A stretch of DNA of 17,249 nt from an uncultured Thermoanaerobacterales bacterium. GTDB lineage: Bacteria; Bacillota; Clostridia; Christensenellales; UBA1242. Both the position numbers and the translations under genes were made by a program. Under the pieces are notes generated by a model. It was given only the letters and a program-made list of their open reading frames with translations, ran no database searches and had not been told where the DNA came from. This document shows positions 5,491-12,693 of the stretch, piece by piece (positions within the stretch are counted from its first letter, which is position 1; every line of letters begins with the position of its first letter). The stretch lies in contig CATKXA010000010.1 in assembly GCA_949840475.1 (NCBI GenBank), positions 1 through 17,249 of the forward strand, in the 5' to 3' direction.

Positions 5491-6195
5491 CTACAAACTT
5501 TTTAAATATAGAACCTCATCAGCTCTTACAACTCTACATTTACCTCTTTCAAGTCCACCGAGAGCAAGGTCTGCAATTTTTGTTCTTTTTAAAAACACAA
5601 CATTGAGTCCCACTGCATCAAACATTTTACGAACCTGACGATTTTTGCCTTCGCTAATGATAACTTCTAGCCTAGATAACTTTTCTTGTTTTTCTAAAAG
5701 TTTAACCTTACATTTTGAAAGCCTTTGACCGTCAACAACAACACCAGCCCTCATCACAGCAAGCTGACTTTCTTTAAGTTCTCCCTCAACCTTTACAACA
5801 TATGTCTTAGTTATTTCATTTGAAGGGTGTGTGAGCTTATATATAAGCTCTCCGTCGTTAGTCATAATAAGCAAGCCTTCACTATCATAGTCAAGCCTCC
5901 CAACTGGCTTTAAGCCTTTAAATTCACTTGGCATAATGTCTTTAACAGTCTTTCTACCTTTTTCATCACTCATAGATGTAATAACGCCCTTGGGTTTATG
6001 TAGCATCACATACTTTAAGTCATTTTCAATAGTGACTTGCTCTCCAGCTACTTTTATAATATCTTTTTCTTTAACTAAAAAGCCAAGGTCAGTAATGACT
6101 TTACCATTACAAGTGACCTTGCCATTTATAACTAATTCTTCACATTTTCTTCTTGAGCCCAGCCCGCAGCTAGCCAAATATTTATTTATACGCAA
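5491..6195 (-). CDS. rluB: 23S rRNA pseudouridine synthase, RluB type
   Basis: The enzyme isomerises a uridine of 23S rRNA to pseudouridine. The 234-residue protein has an N-terminal S4 RNA-binding domain (about 1-60, MRINKYLASCGLGSRRKCEELV) and a catalytic domain with VGRLDYDSEGLLIMTNDG, in which Asp102 is the catalytic aspartate. The C-terminal EGKNRQVRKMFDAVG is typical of the RsuA/RluB group. RluB is favoured over RsuA by the conserved location between the dac and HI0933-type genes in Firmicutes, so the target site is inferred. The start is TTG at 6195, five bases after GAGG; no better start is available. It begins seven bases after the carboxypeptidase stop codon. Confidence 0.9.
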   Translation of the reverse strand: MRINKYLASCGLGSRRKCEELVINGKVTCNGKVITDLGFLVKEKDIIKVAGEQVTIENDLKYVMLHKPKGVITSMSDEKGRKTVKDIMPSEFKGLKPVGRLDYDSEGLLIMTNDGELIYKLTHPSNEITKTYVVKVEGELKESQLAVMRAGVVVDGQRLSKCKVKLLEKQEKLSRLEVIISEGKNRQVRKMFDAVGLNVVFLKRTKIADLALGGLERGKCRVVRADEVLYLKSL

Positions 6196-6202
6196 AAGTG
6201 CC

Positions 6203-7372
6203 TCACATTTTATCAGTAATTTTAATAATATTACTAATAAGGTTATTTGATTCTATTTCCTTAATAGTATATATTTTATTAGAAAAAATCAACTGATTTT
6301 CAAGAGATATTTCAACCTCTGCAATAGGTGTCCCTGCCGCTATTGGGGCAATAATGCTATCCTCTGACTTAATATTTATTGATATTTTGTCAACTTCACC
6401 CTCTTTTAAAGGAAAATACACATCTTTTTCAACATTTAATTGCACATTTTGCGTTTTTGAATTTTCAATATTTATTGTTTTTAAAGTGTCACCAGCAGTT
6501 AATATTTTAGTGAGCTTATATTCTTCAAAAGCCCTATTTATTAGCTGTTCACACTCTTCAAACATTGGCACACAATTTAAAAGCACACATATTACTTGCA
6601 TATTATCCTTAGTCGCACTCCCAACAAAGCATCTTCCCGCTTTTTTGGTATAGCCTGTTTTAACACCATCAGCATATTCAAGCTCTTTTAACATTCTGTT
6701 TTTATTGACTAAATTTCTGCTTATCTTACTTTTCTTTTGGTTAGATATTTTAATATTTTTAGTAGATACTATTTCTTTAAAAGTTTCATTCTTTAACGCA
6801 TAAGCAGTTATTTTAGCAAGGTCACTAGCCGTTGTATAATGTTCATCGTCTGGAAGACCATGCGGATTTTTTATATAAGTATTATTTATCCCTTTCTCTT
6901 TTAAAAACTCATTAACATCTTTGATGTAGTTTTCCATACTACCAGAGGTTGCTAATGCTAAAGCCACAGCACTGTCGTTGCCTGAGCGTAACATTAAACC
7001 ATATAACAGCTCTCTAATAGTAAGTTCCTCGCCTTCTATTAATCCAATGCTAGTTCCCTCTATTTTTGTAGCTTCTTTGGGTACAACAATCTTTTTATCC
7101 AAATTTTCATTTCTTTCAATGGCAAAGATTGCTGTAATGATTTTTGTTGTGCTAGCCATTGGCAATTTCTCTTGACTATTATACTCGTATAGCACCCTTT
7201 GCGAATCTCTTTCAATAACTATCATTGATTTCGCACTAGTTATCTTTTTTTCTTTTTCCTGCTGCGAAGCAAATACTGCATCTTTAATATTTACTGGAAC
7301 AAAAAACGCAAAAATACCACTTATTACCATACAAATTACCAATATTAAAGCACTATTTCTTTTTATTGTCAT
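6203..7372 (-). CDS. Serine-type D-Ala-D-Ala carboxypeptidase (PBP5-like, S11)
   Basis: This secreted enzyme trims the terminal D-alanine from peptidoglycan stem peptides. The 389-residue protein has an uncleaved-type or cleavable signal helix (8-28, ending near VFASQ). The three active-site motifs are intact: SxxK at 74-77 (STTK), SGN at 130-132 and KTG at 238-240. The last ~100 residues form the beta-rich C-terminal PBP5 domain. Its place after ytfJ matches dacB/dacF-type genes in sporulating Firmicutes, which adjust cross-linking of the spore cortex, but a vegetative role is also possible, so I give no symbol. The start overlaps the last 20 bases of ytfJ, with a GGAG 8 bases upstream. Confidence 0.92.
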   Translation of the reverse strand: MTIKRNSALILVICMVISGIFAFFVPVNIKDAVFASQQEKEKKITSAKSMIVIERDSQRVLYEYNSQEKLPMASTTKIITAIFAIERNENLDKKIVVPKEATKIEGTSIGLIEGEELTIRELLYGLMLRSGNDSAVALALATSGSMENYIKDVNEFLKEKGINNTYIKNPHGLPDDEHYTTASDLAKITAYALKNETFKEIVSTKNIKISNQKKSKISRNLVNKNRMLKELEYADGVKTGYTKKAGRCFVGSATKDNMQVICVLLNCVPMFEECEQLINRAFEEYKLTKILTAGDTLKTINIENSKTQNVQLNVEKDVYFPLKEGEVDKISINIKSEDSIIAPIAAGTPIAEVEISLENQLIFSNKIYTIKEIESNNLISNIIKITDKM

Positions 7373-7757
7373 TTTGAGGCTCCTTATTTATTATTGATGT
7401 TATATTAGATACAATAGTTGGGATTGTGTCCATAAGCTTATCATAAGGCGTTTTTTGATCCACTCTGATTAGCTTGCAGTCATCATCTTTAATAGTCAAA
7501 AGCCCAATCGGACTCATACTAACACCACCACCAGAGCCACCAGCTAAAGGCAAGTTGTCGCACTTTGGTTCTTTACCATTTATACCATATTCGCCACCAC
7601 CAGCAACAAAACCAACGGACACTTTAGTTAAAGGTATGATTAGTGTGCCCTCTTTAGTTTCAAAAGGCACCCCTACAACTGTATTCACATCAACGATGCT
7701 CTTAATTTTTTCAATTGCTGACTCCATGATGTCATTGATTTGATTTTTTTTATCCAT
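7353..7757 (-). CDS. ytfJ: YtfJ/GerW family sporulation protein
   Basis: The 134-residue protein matches the YtfJ/GerW family: an N-terminal helix (MDKKNQINDIMESAIEKIKS), the strand VDVNTVVGVPFET, then PLTKVSVGFVAGGGEYG and the glycine-rich AGGSGGGVSMSPIGLL. In Bacillus subtilis GerW is made in the forespore and is needed for normal spore germination. The protein has no signal peptide and no membrane segment, and the length is typical. Its start overlaps the end of the DUF2953 gene by eight bases with GGAGAG upstream, and its end overlaps the carboxypeptidase start by 20 bases. The ytfI-ytfJ pairing is conserved and supports both calls. Confidence 0.92.
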   Translation of the reverse strand: MDKKNQINDIMESAIEKIKSIVDVNTVVGVPFETKEGTLIIPLTKVSVGFVAGGGEYGINGKEPKCDNLPLAGGSGGGVSMSPIGLLTIKDDDCKLIRVDQKTPYDKLMDTIPTIVSNITSIINKEPQNDNKKK

Positions 7758-8313
7758 GTTTTTTTGCTCTCCTTAAAAGTTTAAAATAATATATATAAGC
7801 ATGTATAACTGACAATAACATATCTAGTAGACAAAACGATACAACCACACTCGCAGTAACTTCAAGTTTATTCTCATTAAATACCGGGTCAACGTCACTG
7901 AAGATTTTTAAGTGTTTATACTTATTTAAAAGCACAGCAAACATACTTGCAGATATAGTTTCTACTGCCCCGTTTACCATGCAAACCAAATAAGCATTAT
8001 CAGGAACTCCGCTAGAAAAGAAAAATTGTATTTTTTTCACATCAAGCTTTTTTGCTAAACTCATAAAATATGAACCAAGCAGCGTGACAGGTTTTTTCTT
8101 TTTCTTCTTCTTTTTGTACTTTTTTAATTCCAAACCACCTTTATTGTTAAACCTGAATCGCATACATACAAGTTTTATTACAAAAACTTTTAATACAACA
8201 AATCCAACATCTTCAATAGCATTAAAATGGAATGCACCTTTAATCTTAAATGGATATACCAATAAAAGCACAACAAATAAAACTATAAATACTATTAATA
8301 AAGTGGCTTTCAT
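7750..8313 (-). CDS. DUF2953 family membrane-anchored protein (YtfI-like)
   Basis: The 187-residue protein begins with one strong membrane helix (4-22), followed by a beta-rich segment, and resembles DUF2953 proteins, which occur directly upstream of ytfJ (YtfI in Bacillus). The function is not established; the location suggests a sporulation link. A lysine run (KKYKKKKKKKKP, about 64-75) is encoded by a nearly pure A/G tract that could be prone to slippage. A second hydrophobic stretch lies near 156-175. No clear ribosome site precedes the ATG, and the in-frame codons upstream run into a stop, so this is the longest possible start. The scpB terminator lies upstream, so the gene needs its own promoter, but I see only A/T-rich candidates. 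Confidence 0.75.
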   Translation of the reverse strand: MKATLLIVFIVLFVVLLLVYPFKIKGAFHFNAIEDVGFVVLKVFVIKLVCMRFRFNNKGGLELKKYKKKKKKKKPVTLLGSYFMSLAKKLDVKKIQFFFSSGVPDNAYLVCMVNGAVETISASMFAVLLNKYKHLKIFSDVDPVFNENKLEVTASVVVSFCLLDMLLSVIHAYIYYFKLLRRAKKHG

Positions 8314-8358
8314 AAATATAGATTGTGCTTAAAATATAAAAAAAATACAATATAAAAT

Positions 8359-8383
8359 AAAAAGACTTGATTCAAGTCTTTTT
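8359..8383 (-). terminator. Terminator after scpB
   Basis: AAAAAGACTT (8359-8368) and AAGTCTTTTT (8374-8383) form a perfect 10-bp stem with a 5-nt loop. On the minus strand the T-tail continues TTTTTATTTTATA. It lies about 30 bases after the scpB stop codon and closes the S2P-scpA-scpB unit. Confidence 0.88.
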
Positions 8384-8412
8384 ATACTAAATATTACTAT
8401 TTAACTATGATT

Positions 8413-9162
8413 TTATAAGAAATCCCAGCCGTCATCATCGCCTTCATTAACATTGGTTGTGACGTTGCTATCTATTATTTCGTCTAAAAAATCAAAATCT
8501 GGCACTGTTTTTACATTATTATCTTGATTATTTGCAGTTTTTAAAACTTCTAGATTCTCAGAATCGTCACTTGCCATTGCCACTTCATTTTCATCTTCAG
8601 GCTTTACTTCAAAATGATTATATAACCTATCATCTGACCTAATAACTTTAACTTTTTCAAGAAGCTCATTATAGTCTGGCAAGTCTGATATGCTAGAAAT
8701 ATTAAATCTTTTTAAAAACTCATCAGTCGTTCCAAACAGTGCAGGTTTTCCAACGCTATCTTTTCTGCCCACAATTTCTATAAGCCCATGCTCAAGCAAA
8801 ATATTTATCGCGTAGTCACTATTAACGCCACGAACCTCTTCTATTTCAAGCCTAGTAACTGGCTGTTTGTAAGCCACGATTGACGCCGTTTCTAGCGTTG
8901 CTTTTGACAAGTTCCTTTGCTTAATAGGATTTAATACCATTGAAACTTCTTCTGCATATTTGCTTGATGAAGCAAACTGGAGTTTATTGTTAAACTCTAA
9001 AAGCACAATGCCTGATTTTTCATTATATTTACTCTTCAGTTTTTTAACAGCATTTTTTATATCATTTTTACTAACATCTATTTTAGAAACTATATCTGAA
9101 ATATCTACAGCTTCGCCGCTAGTAAATAATATGCTTTCAAGAACATTCTCTAAATTATCCAT
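8413..9162 (-). CDS. scpB: Segregation and condensation protein B
   Basis: ScpB is the winged-helix kleisin-associated subunit of the SMC-ScpA-ScpB condensin that compacts and separates the chromosome. The family region spans about residues 1-190 (MDNLENVLESILFTSGEAV; NLSKATLETASIVAYKQPVTRLEIEEVRGVNSD; KPALFGTTDEFLKRFN). The final ~60 residues form an acidic, low-complexity tail containing DFDFLDE and ending GDDDGWDFL; Bacillus ScpB (about 197 residues) lacks most of this. I chose the ATG at 9162, which has AGGA six bases upstream and overlaps the scpA stop by eight bases; a GTG at 9204 would add 14 residues that do not look like ScpB. A terminator follows. Confidence 0.93.
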   Translation of the reverse strand: MDNLENVLESILFTSGEAVDISDIVSKIDVSKNDIKNAVKKLKSKYNEKSGIVLLEFNNKLQFASSSKYAEEVSMVLNPIKQRNLSKATLETASIVAYKQPVTRLEIEEVRGVNSDYAINILLEHGLIEIVGRKDSVGKPALFGTTDEFLKRFNISSISDLPDYNELLEKVKVIRSDDRLYNHFEVKPEDENEVAMASDDSENLEVLKTANNQDNNVKTVPDFDFLDEIIDSNVTTNVNEGDDDGWDFL

Positions 9163-10036
9163 TGTTTTCCTCACGTTTAAATATATCAATATCCGCAAAA
9201 GCACTCTGTTGGCTAACAGTTATGAGCTGACTTTTTAAAAGCTCTAAAAGTGCCAAAAAAGTGTTTATAATTTCACTCTTTGAATAGTCATCTTCAAAAA
9301 GTTCACTAAACTTAAATTGTTTTTTGATAAGCAAACTGTCTTTAATTTGAGCTATTTTTTCAGCAACAGTAAATCTATCCTTTTCAATCTTACGTTCTTC
9401 AACAGCCTCTGCTTTTACACTTACTCTATGCATCATTTTAGAAAATGCAGTGATTAGAGCATCTAAACTTAGCTGATCTGGCAACACATACCTAAAATCT
9501 CCAGCTGTTGGTTCTGGTTCTTTATAAAATTTACCAACATCTTCTATTACTTTAAGCTTTTCACTCGCCTCTTTAAACAGCTTGTATTCCTCAAGTTGGC
9601 GGTAAAGCTGCTCTTCAGGGTCTTCAGCATCTTCAAAGTATTCTACAATTTCAGGCTTTGGCAATAGCTGCTTAGACTTTATTTCTAATAATGTCGCAGC
9701 CATGAGCGTGAAGTCCGCCGCCTTATCCATATCAATGCTGTCTAGGTCTTGCATCATTTCAAGGTACTGCTCAGTTATTTCAGAAATGAAAATATCCCTA
9801 ATATCTATCTTTGCTTGCTTAATCAAATGATACAATAAATCAAGCGGCCCCTCAAACTGCTCTAGCTTAAATTTTAAGCTATCGTCCTCTATGTCTTCAA
9901 TATCTTGCATTTGCTCCAAATCTTTAACATCTATTGCTTCGGTAGCCTTTTCCTCTTTATTTTCTAAAGAAGCCAAACTAGAGCTATCTAGCTCTAAAAA
10001 CTCATCTACACTTACATCTTTCTTTTGTTTACTCAT
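9155..10036 (-). CDS. scpA: Segregation and condensation protein A (kleisin)
   Basis: ScpA is the kleisin that bridges the SMC heads and binds ScpB. Family sequence begins near residue 54 with FKLEQFEGPLDLLYHLIKQAKIDI; ITEQYLEMMQ and LLEIKSKQLLP follow, and the C-terminal winged helix is ITTFLALLELLKSQLI-like (FLALLELLKSQLITVSQQ). The first ~53 residues are an acidic extension (repeated DIEDIEDD) not present in Bacillus ScpA (about 251 residues against 293 here). The ATG lies three bases after the S2P stop codon with no clear ribosome site, so translation is probably coupled to the upstream gene; an internal start is possible but none is well placed. It overlaps scpB by eight bases. Confidence 0.93.
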   Translation of the reverse strand: MSKQKKDVSVDEFLELDSSSLASLENKEEKATEAIDVKDLEQMQDIEDIEDDSLKFKLEQFEGPLDLLYHLIKQAKIDIRDIFISEITEQYLEMMQDLDSIDMDKAADFTLMAATLLEIKSKQLLPKPEIVEYFEDAEDPEEQLYRQLEEYKLFKEASEKLKVIEDVGKFYKEPEPTAGDFRYVLPDQLSLDALITAFSKMMHRVSVKAEAVEERKIEKDRFTVAEKIAQIKDSLLIKKQFKFSELFEDDYSKSEIINTFLALLELLKSQLITVSQQSAFADIDIFKREENNG

Positions 10037-10039
10037 TTT

Positions 10040-10723
10040 CTAAAATAATGCAAAGAATGCATCAAACCCTTTTATTATTAATCCACTAAGTCCGCCAGCA
10101 AAGAAGTTGATATAAATATCAAATATGCTTGTAAATAATAATGCTATCATTATCCAAAAGCCGTACGCTTTCATAAACTCTACATATTTATTGTACGGTC
10201 CTGCAAGCGATTCCACCACTCTAAATCCGTCAAGCGGGTAGATTGGTAATATATTAAAGAACGCAAACATAAAGTTAAGGCTGATTACAAAATTGAAAAA
10301 GTAATAATAAATATCACCCAAGAAGCCGTAACTAGTAAATAGTGCTGGCCAAAACCTATTTAAAAAGCAATACAAAAAGCATGCGATAACACCAATCAAT
10401 AAGTTGACAAGCACACCAGCAAAAGCAACTCTTAGCTTACTTTTTGTTCCTCTTTTAAAGTTTCTCTCGTCTACTGGCACAGGCTTAGCATAACCTATTC
10501 CAAACACGAGCAACAACAATAGTCCTTTAATATCGATATGTTTGAAAGGTGCGAGCGTATATCTACCAAGCACTTTAGCTGTCATATCGCCTTCTTTATA
10601 TGCAGCATGTGCGTGAGCAAACTCATGAAATGGCATACAAAGAAACAAAGCACTTATAAATGCAATAATAACTGCAAAAAATGCCGACGGGAAACGCATC
10701 AAACCTATCAATGTAATTAACAT
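10040..10723 (-). CDS. Site-2 protease family membrane metalloprotease (M50)
   Basis: This multi-pass membrane zinc protease has the HExxH site as HEFAH (33-37) within the first helices, and the second metal motif as NILPIYPLDG (157-166) with Asp165. GYAKPVPV (78-85) and AGVLVN (102-107) match other family blocks, and about five or six membrane helices are visible. Proteins of this compact type often lie beside scpA in Clostridia; their substrates are unknown. Intramembrane proteases such as SpoIVFB belong to the same superfamily, but nothing specific identifies this one as SpoIVFB. The promoter at 10730-10759 would start the RNA at about the first ATG (10723). The gene is therefore either leaderless or starts at the ATG at 10699 (MRFPSAF), which has an AGG close upstream. 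Confidence 0.88.
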   Translation of the reverse strand: MLITLIGLMRFPSAFFAVIIAFISALFLCMPFHEFAHAHAAYKEGDMTAKVLGRYTLAPFKHIDIKGLLLLLVFGIGYAKPVPVDERNFKRGTKSKLRVAFAGVLVNLLIGVIACFLYCFLNRFWPALFTSYGFLGDIYYYFFNFVISLNFMFAFFNILPIYPLDGFRVVESLAGPYNKYVEFMKAYGFWIMIALLFTSIFDIYINFFAGGLSGLIIKGFDAFFALF

Positions 10724-10729
10724 AAAGAT

Positions 10730-10759
10730 ATTATATATTTATTTTAATATTACTGTCAA
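10730..10759 (-). promoter_or_regulatory. Consensus sigma-A promoter of the S2P-scpA-scpB unit
   Basis: On the minus strand a perfect TTGACA (10754-10759) and a perfect TATAAT (10730-10735) are separated by 18 bases. The expected start of transcription, about seven bases beyond, coincides with the first ATG of the S2P gene at 10723. The T-tail of the upstream terminator abuts the -35 box. Confidence 0.75.
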
Positions 10760-10760
10760 A

Positions 10761-10791
10761 CAAAAGGACGCTAAAGCAAGCCCTAGCGTCC
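10761..10791 (-). terminator. Terminator after the KTC-type carboxypeptidase gene
   Basis: GGACGCTA (10766-10773) pairs perfectly with TAGCGTCC (10784-10791), followed on the minus strand by TTTTGTTT. It starts ten bases after the carboxypeptidase stop codon and is the most GC-rich hairpin in the window. Confidence 0.88.
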
Positions 10792-10800
10792 AATTTTTGT

Positions 10801-11976
10801 TTACATTGTTTGACAAATTTTCTCTAATATATCTTTAATCTTTATAGCATGCAAGTCCTCTTTAACAACAAGTGGTGTTTCAAAGACTACCATGTTATTT
10901 TGGTCTAATACATAAAGCGTGCCAACTTCATCATGAGCTCGCTTAGGAGCTTTTACATTGCCGAGCTTGTAATCAAGAGAATACTTAAAATCTTCACCCT
11001 TTTTTAGGAACTTAACAAAGTTCTGCTCTGGATATACCTTCACACTTTTTACCAATGAATTCTTAACCTCTGTTTCATACAATGCGTTTTTATTAGATAG
11101 TACTAGTTTGTTTTCATAATTTGCAAAACCATAGTTGAACATGTTAGCCATTTCATTAAATCTAGTTTTACTATCATGTGCCCCAATAACCACACCAATT
11201 AGTCTCATTCCACCGCGAGTAGCAGAAGCTGATAAACAATATCCAGCATCGTTAGTGAAACAAGTTTTACCGCTATCGCAACCCTCAAAGCTTTTTATTA
11301 GTCTGTTTGTGTTAACAATATCTGTCTTTCTTCCAGACGGGTGCTTAAGCTCTGTCATCCAAATTTTGCTAAACTTTTTATATATTTTATTGTCACAAAT
11401 TTGAGCATAAATTTTAGATATATCATAAGCCGAACTATAATGGTCTAAAATAGGCAAACCTGTACAATTCGCAAAAGCAGTGTTTTTGAGCCCTAAATCA
11501 TGTGCTTTTTCGTTCATTTTAGCAACAAAAGCTTGTTCTGAACCGGCAACTCTTTCCGCTAATGCAACCGTACTATCGTTAGCCGAACATACTATACACG
11601 TCATTATAAGGTCAGAAACAGAGTACTCTGCCCCCTTATCCAAGAAAGCACTTGAGCCTTCAGTATCTGCAGCATGTTTACTGATTTTTACCTTTTCTTC
11701 TAGACTGATATTTCCCTTTTCTATTTCCTCAAAAACAAGCATCAATGACGCTAGTTTTGTCATGCTCGCTATGGGCAATCTCTCATGACCATTCTTTTCA
11801 TAAATGACTGTACCACTTTTTGCATCATATAATAACGCCGACTTAACGGGAACGTTTAACTCAGCCTGCACGCTTTCAGATTTTGATGCATAAACATTTA
11901 AAGTACCACTTGGCAAAAACATAAAGCCTAAACATATAACCAAGCCAAACGATATAATTGATATAAATTTCTTCAT
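10801..11976 (-). CDS. D-Ala-D-Ala carboxypeptidase family protein with altered KTG motif
   Basis: The 391-residue secreted S11-family protein has a signal peptide (1-30, ending NVYAS). The first motif SMTK (71-74, nucleophile Ser71, Lys74) is intact and the second reads SAN (131-133), an accepted variant of SxN. The third, normally KTG, reads KTC (237-239) in the context GCDSGKTCFTNDAGYC; the DNA codon is clearly TGT. The glycine of KTG lies on the beta-strand lining the active site, so the change may alter or abolish carboxypeptidase activity. A beta-rich C-terminal domain follows (about 285-391). Its location after spo0A and a spoIIM-like gene suggests a sporulation (DacF-like) role. The ribosome site is GAGGTGG just before the ATG, and a terminator follows. 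Confidence 0.9.
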   Translation of the reverse strand: MKKFISIISFGLVICLGFMFLPSGTLNVYASKSESVQAELNVPVKSALLYDAKSGTVIYEKNGHERLPIASMTKLASLMLVFEEIEKGNISLEEKVKISKHAADTEGSSAFLDKGAEYSVSDLIMTCIVCSANDSTVALAERVAGSEQAFVAKMNEKAHDLGLKNTAFANCTGLPILDHYSSAYDISKIYAQICDNKIYKKFSKIWMTELKHPSGRKTDIVNTNRLIKSFEGCDSGKTCFTNDAGYCLSASATRGGMRLIGVVIGAHDSKTRFNEMANMFNYGFANYENKLVLSNKNALYETEVKNSLVKSVKVYPEQNFVKFLKKGEDFKYSLDYKLGNVKAPKRAHDEVGTLYVLDQNNMVVFETPLVVKEDLHAIKIKDILEKICQTM

Positions 11977-12038
11977 TATCCACCTCGAATATTTATATTT
12001 CTACATATATTCTTGGCATATTTTGTCGATTTTATGTA

Positions 12039-12665
12039 TTAAAACGAAATAATTACAAAACTTTTAACAATAAGCGGCATAAGTATGCTGTGGATAACAC
12101 AAATAGCAAGCATAATTACAAAGCTTAAGATGTATTTAACAAAAAAGTTGCTCTCTTTAAAAGACTGCGACATTGGTAGTTTATATTTATTTTGCAGTTT
12201 AGACCTTTCCATTGCAAAACATACAGCCAATACCATTGCTGCAAAGTTTAAAATATTTATAGGTACAATAAATAATATTACATTAATAATTCCAGCAAAG
12301 CCGTAAACACTTATAACTGCTCCGCAGTGCATAACAATTAAAACCATTTGGTAGCACAAAAACATGTAGTTTAAAAAGCAAGTGTAATATGTTAAGTTAA
12401 AAACAAAAATCATCAGTAAGCAAAGTACACAATCTAAAAGCCTTGCATAAAAAATAGAACTGATTTCAGCCGTGCCAGTTATGTAGTCAAGCATATTCTT
12501 ATCTGCATTTTTCAAAAAAGCTGTGTAGTTGTATGAAGTTAAGCATATATAAACACCCAAAACAATAGCTACTATTGCAGTAATTAAAATACTGATATAG
12601 CTAGAGGTGTTATCTCTAAAATGATCTTTAATCTTATCTCTAATTAAATATACATTTATTGCCAT
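12039..12665 (-). CDS. Multi-pass membrane protein, SpoIIM-like (DUF95)
   Basis: The 208-residue protein has a short charged N-terminus (MAINVYLIRDKIKDHFRDN), then about five membrane helices (22-42, 70-95, 97-118, 120-150, 175-205). SpoIIM is part of the SpoIIDMP machine that remodels septal peptidoglycan and drives engulfment. Support for SpoIIM is the length (Bacillus protein about 215), the similar arrangement of helices, a PINIL segment resembling the family's P-x-N-hydrophobic block, and its place directly after a spo0A-type gene, as is common in Clostridia. Overall sequence conservation is low, so another membrane protein cannot be excluded. An AGGG almost touches the ATG, giving a cramped ribosome site. 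It follows the spo0A-like gene by 28 bases. Confidence 0.6.
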   Translation of the reverse strand: MAINVYLIRDKIKDHFRDNTSSYISILITAIVAIVLGVYICLTSYNYTAFLKNADKNMLDYITGTAEISSIFYARLLDCVLCLLMIFVFNLTYYTCFLNYMFLCYQMVLIVMHCGAVISVYGFAGIINVILFIVPINILNFAAMVLAVCFAMERSKLQNKYKLPMSQSFKESNFFVKYILSFVIMLAICVIHSILMPLIVKSFVIISF

Positions 12666-12693
12666 ACCCTATTATATGACAAAAAATTGTAAA

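Noticed and set aside
9163..9204. Longer scpB starting at GTG 9204
   Set aside because: The extra residues (LLRILIYLNVRKT) do not resemble ScpB N-termini; the ATG at 9162 has a ribosome site and the family-typical start.
10040..10723. Identification of the site-2 protease as SpoIVFB, the target of the SpoIVB pathway
   Set aside because: It shares only superfamily motifs, lies beside scpA as generic S2P proteins do in Clostridia, has a sigma-A promoter, and no SpoIVFA-like partner is present.
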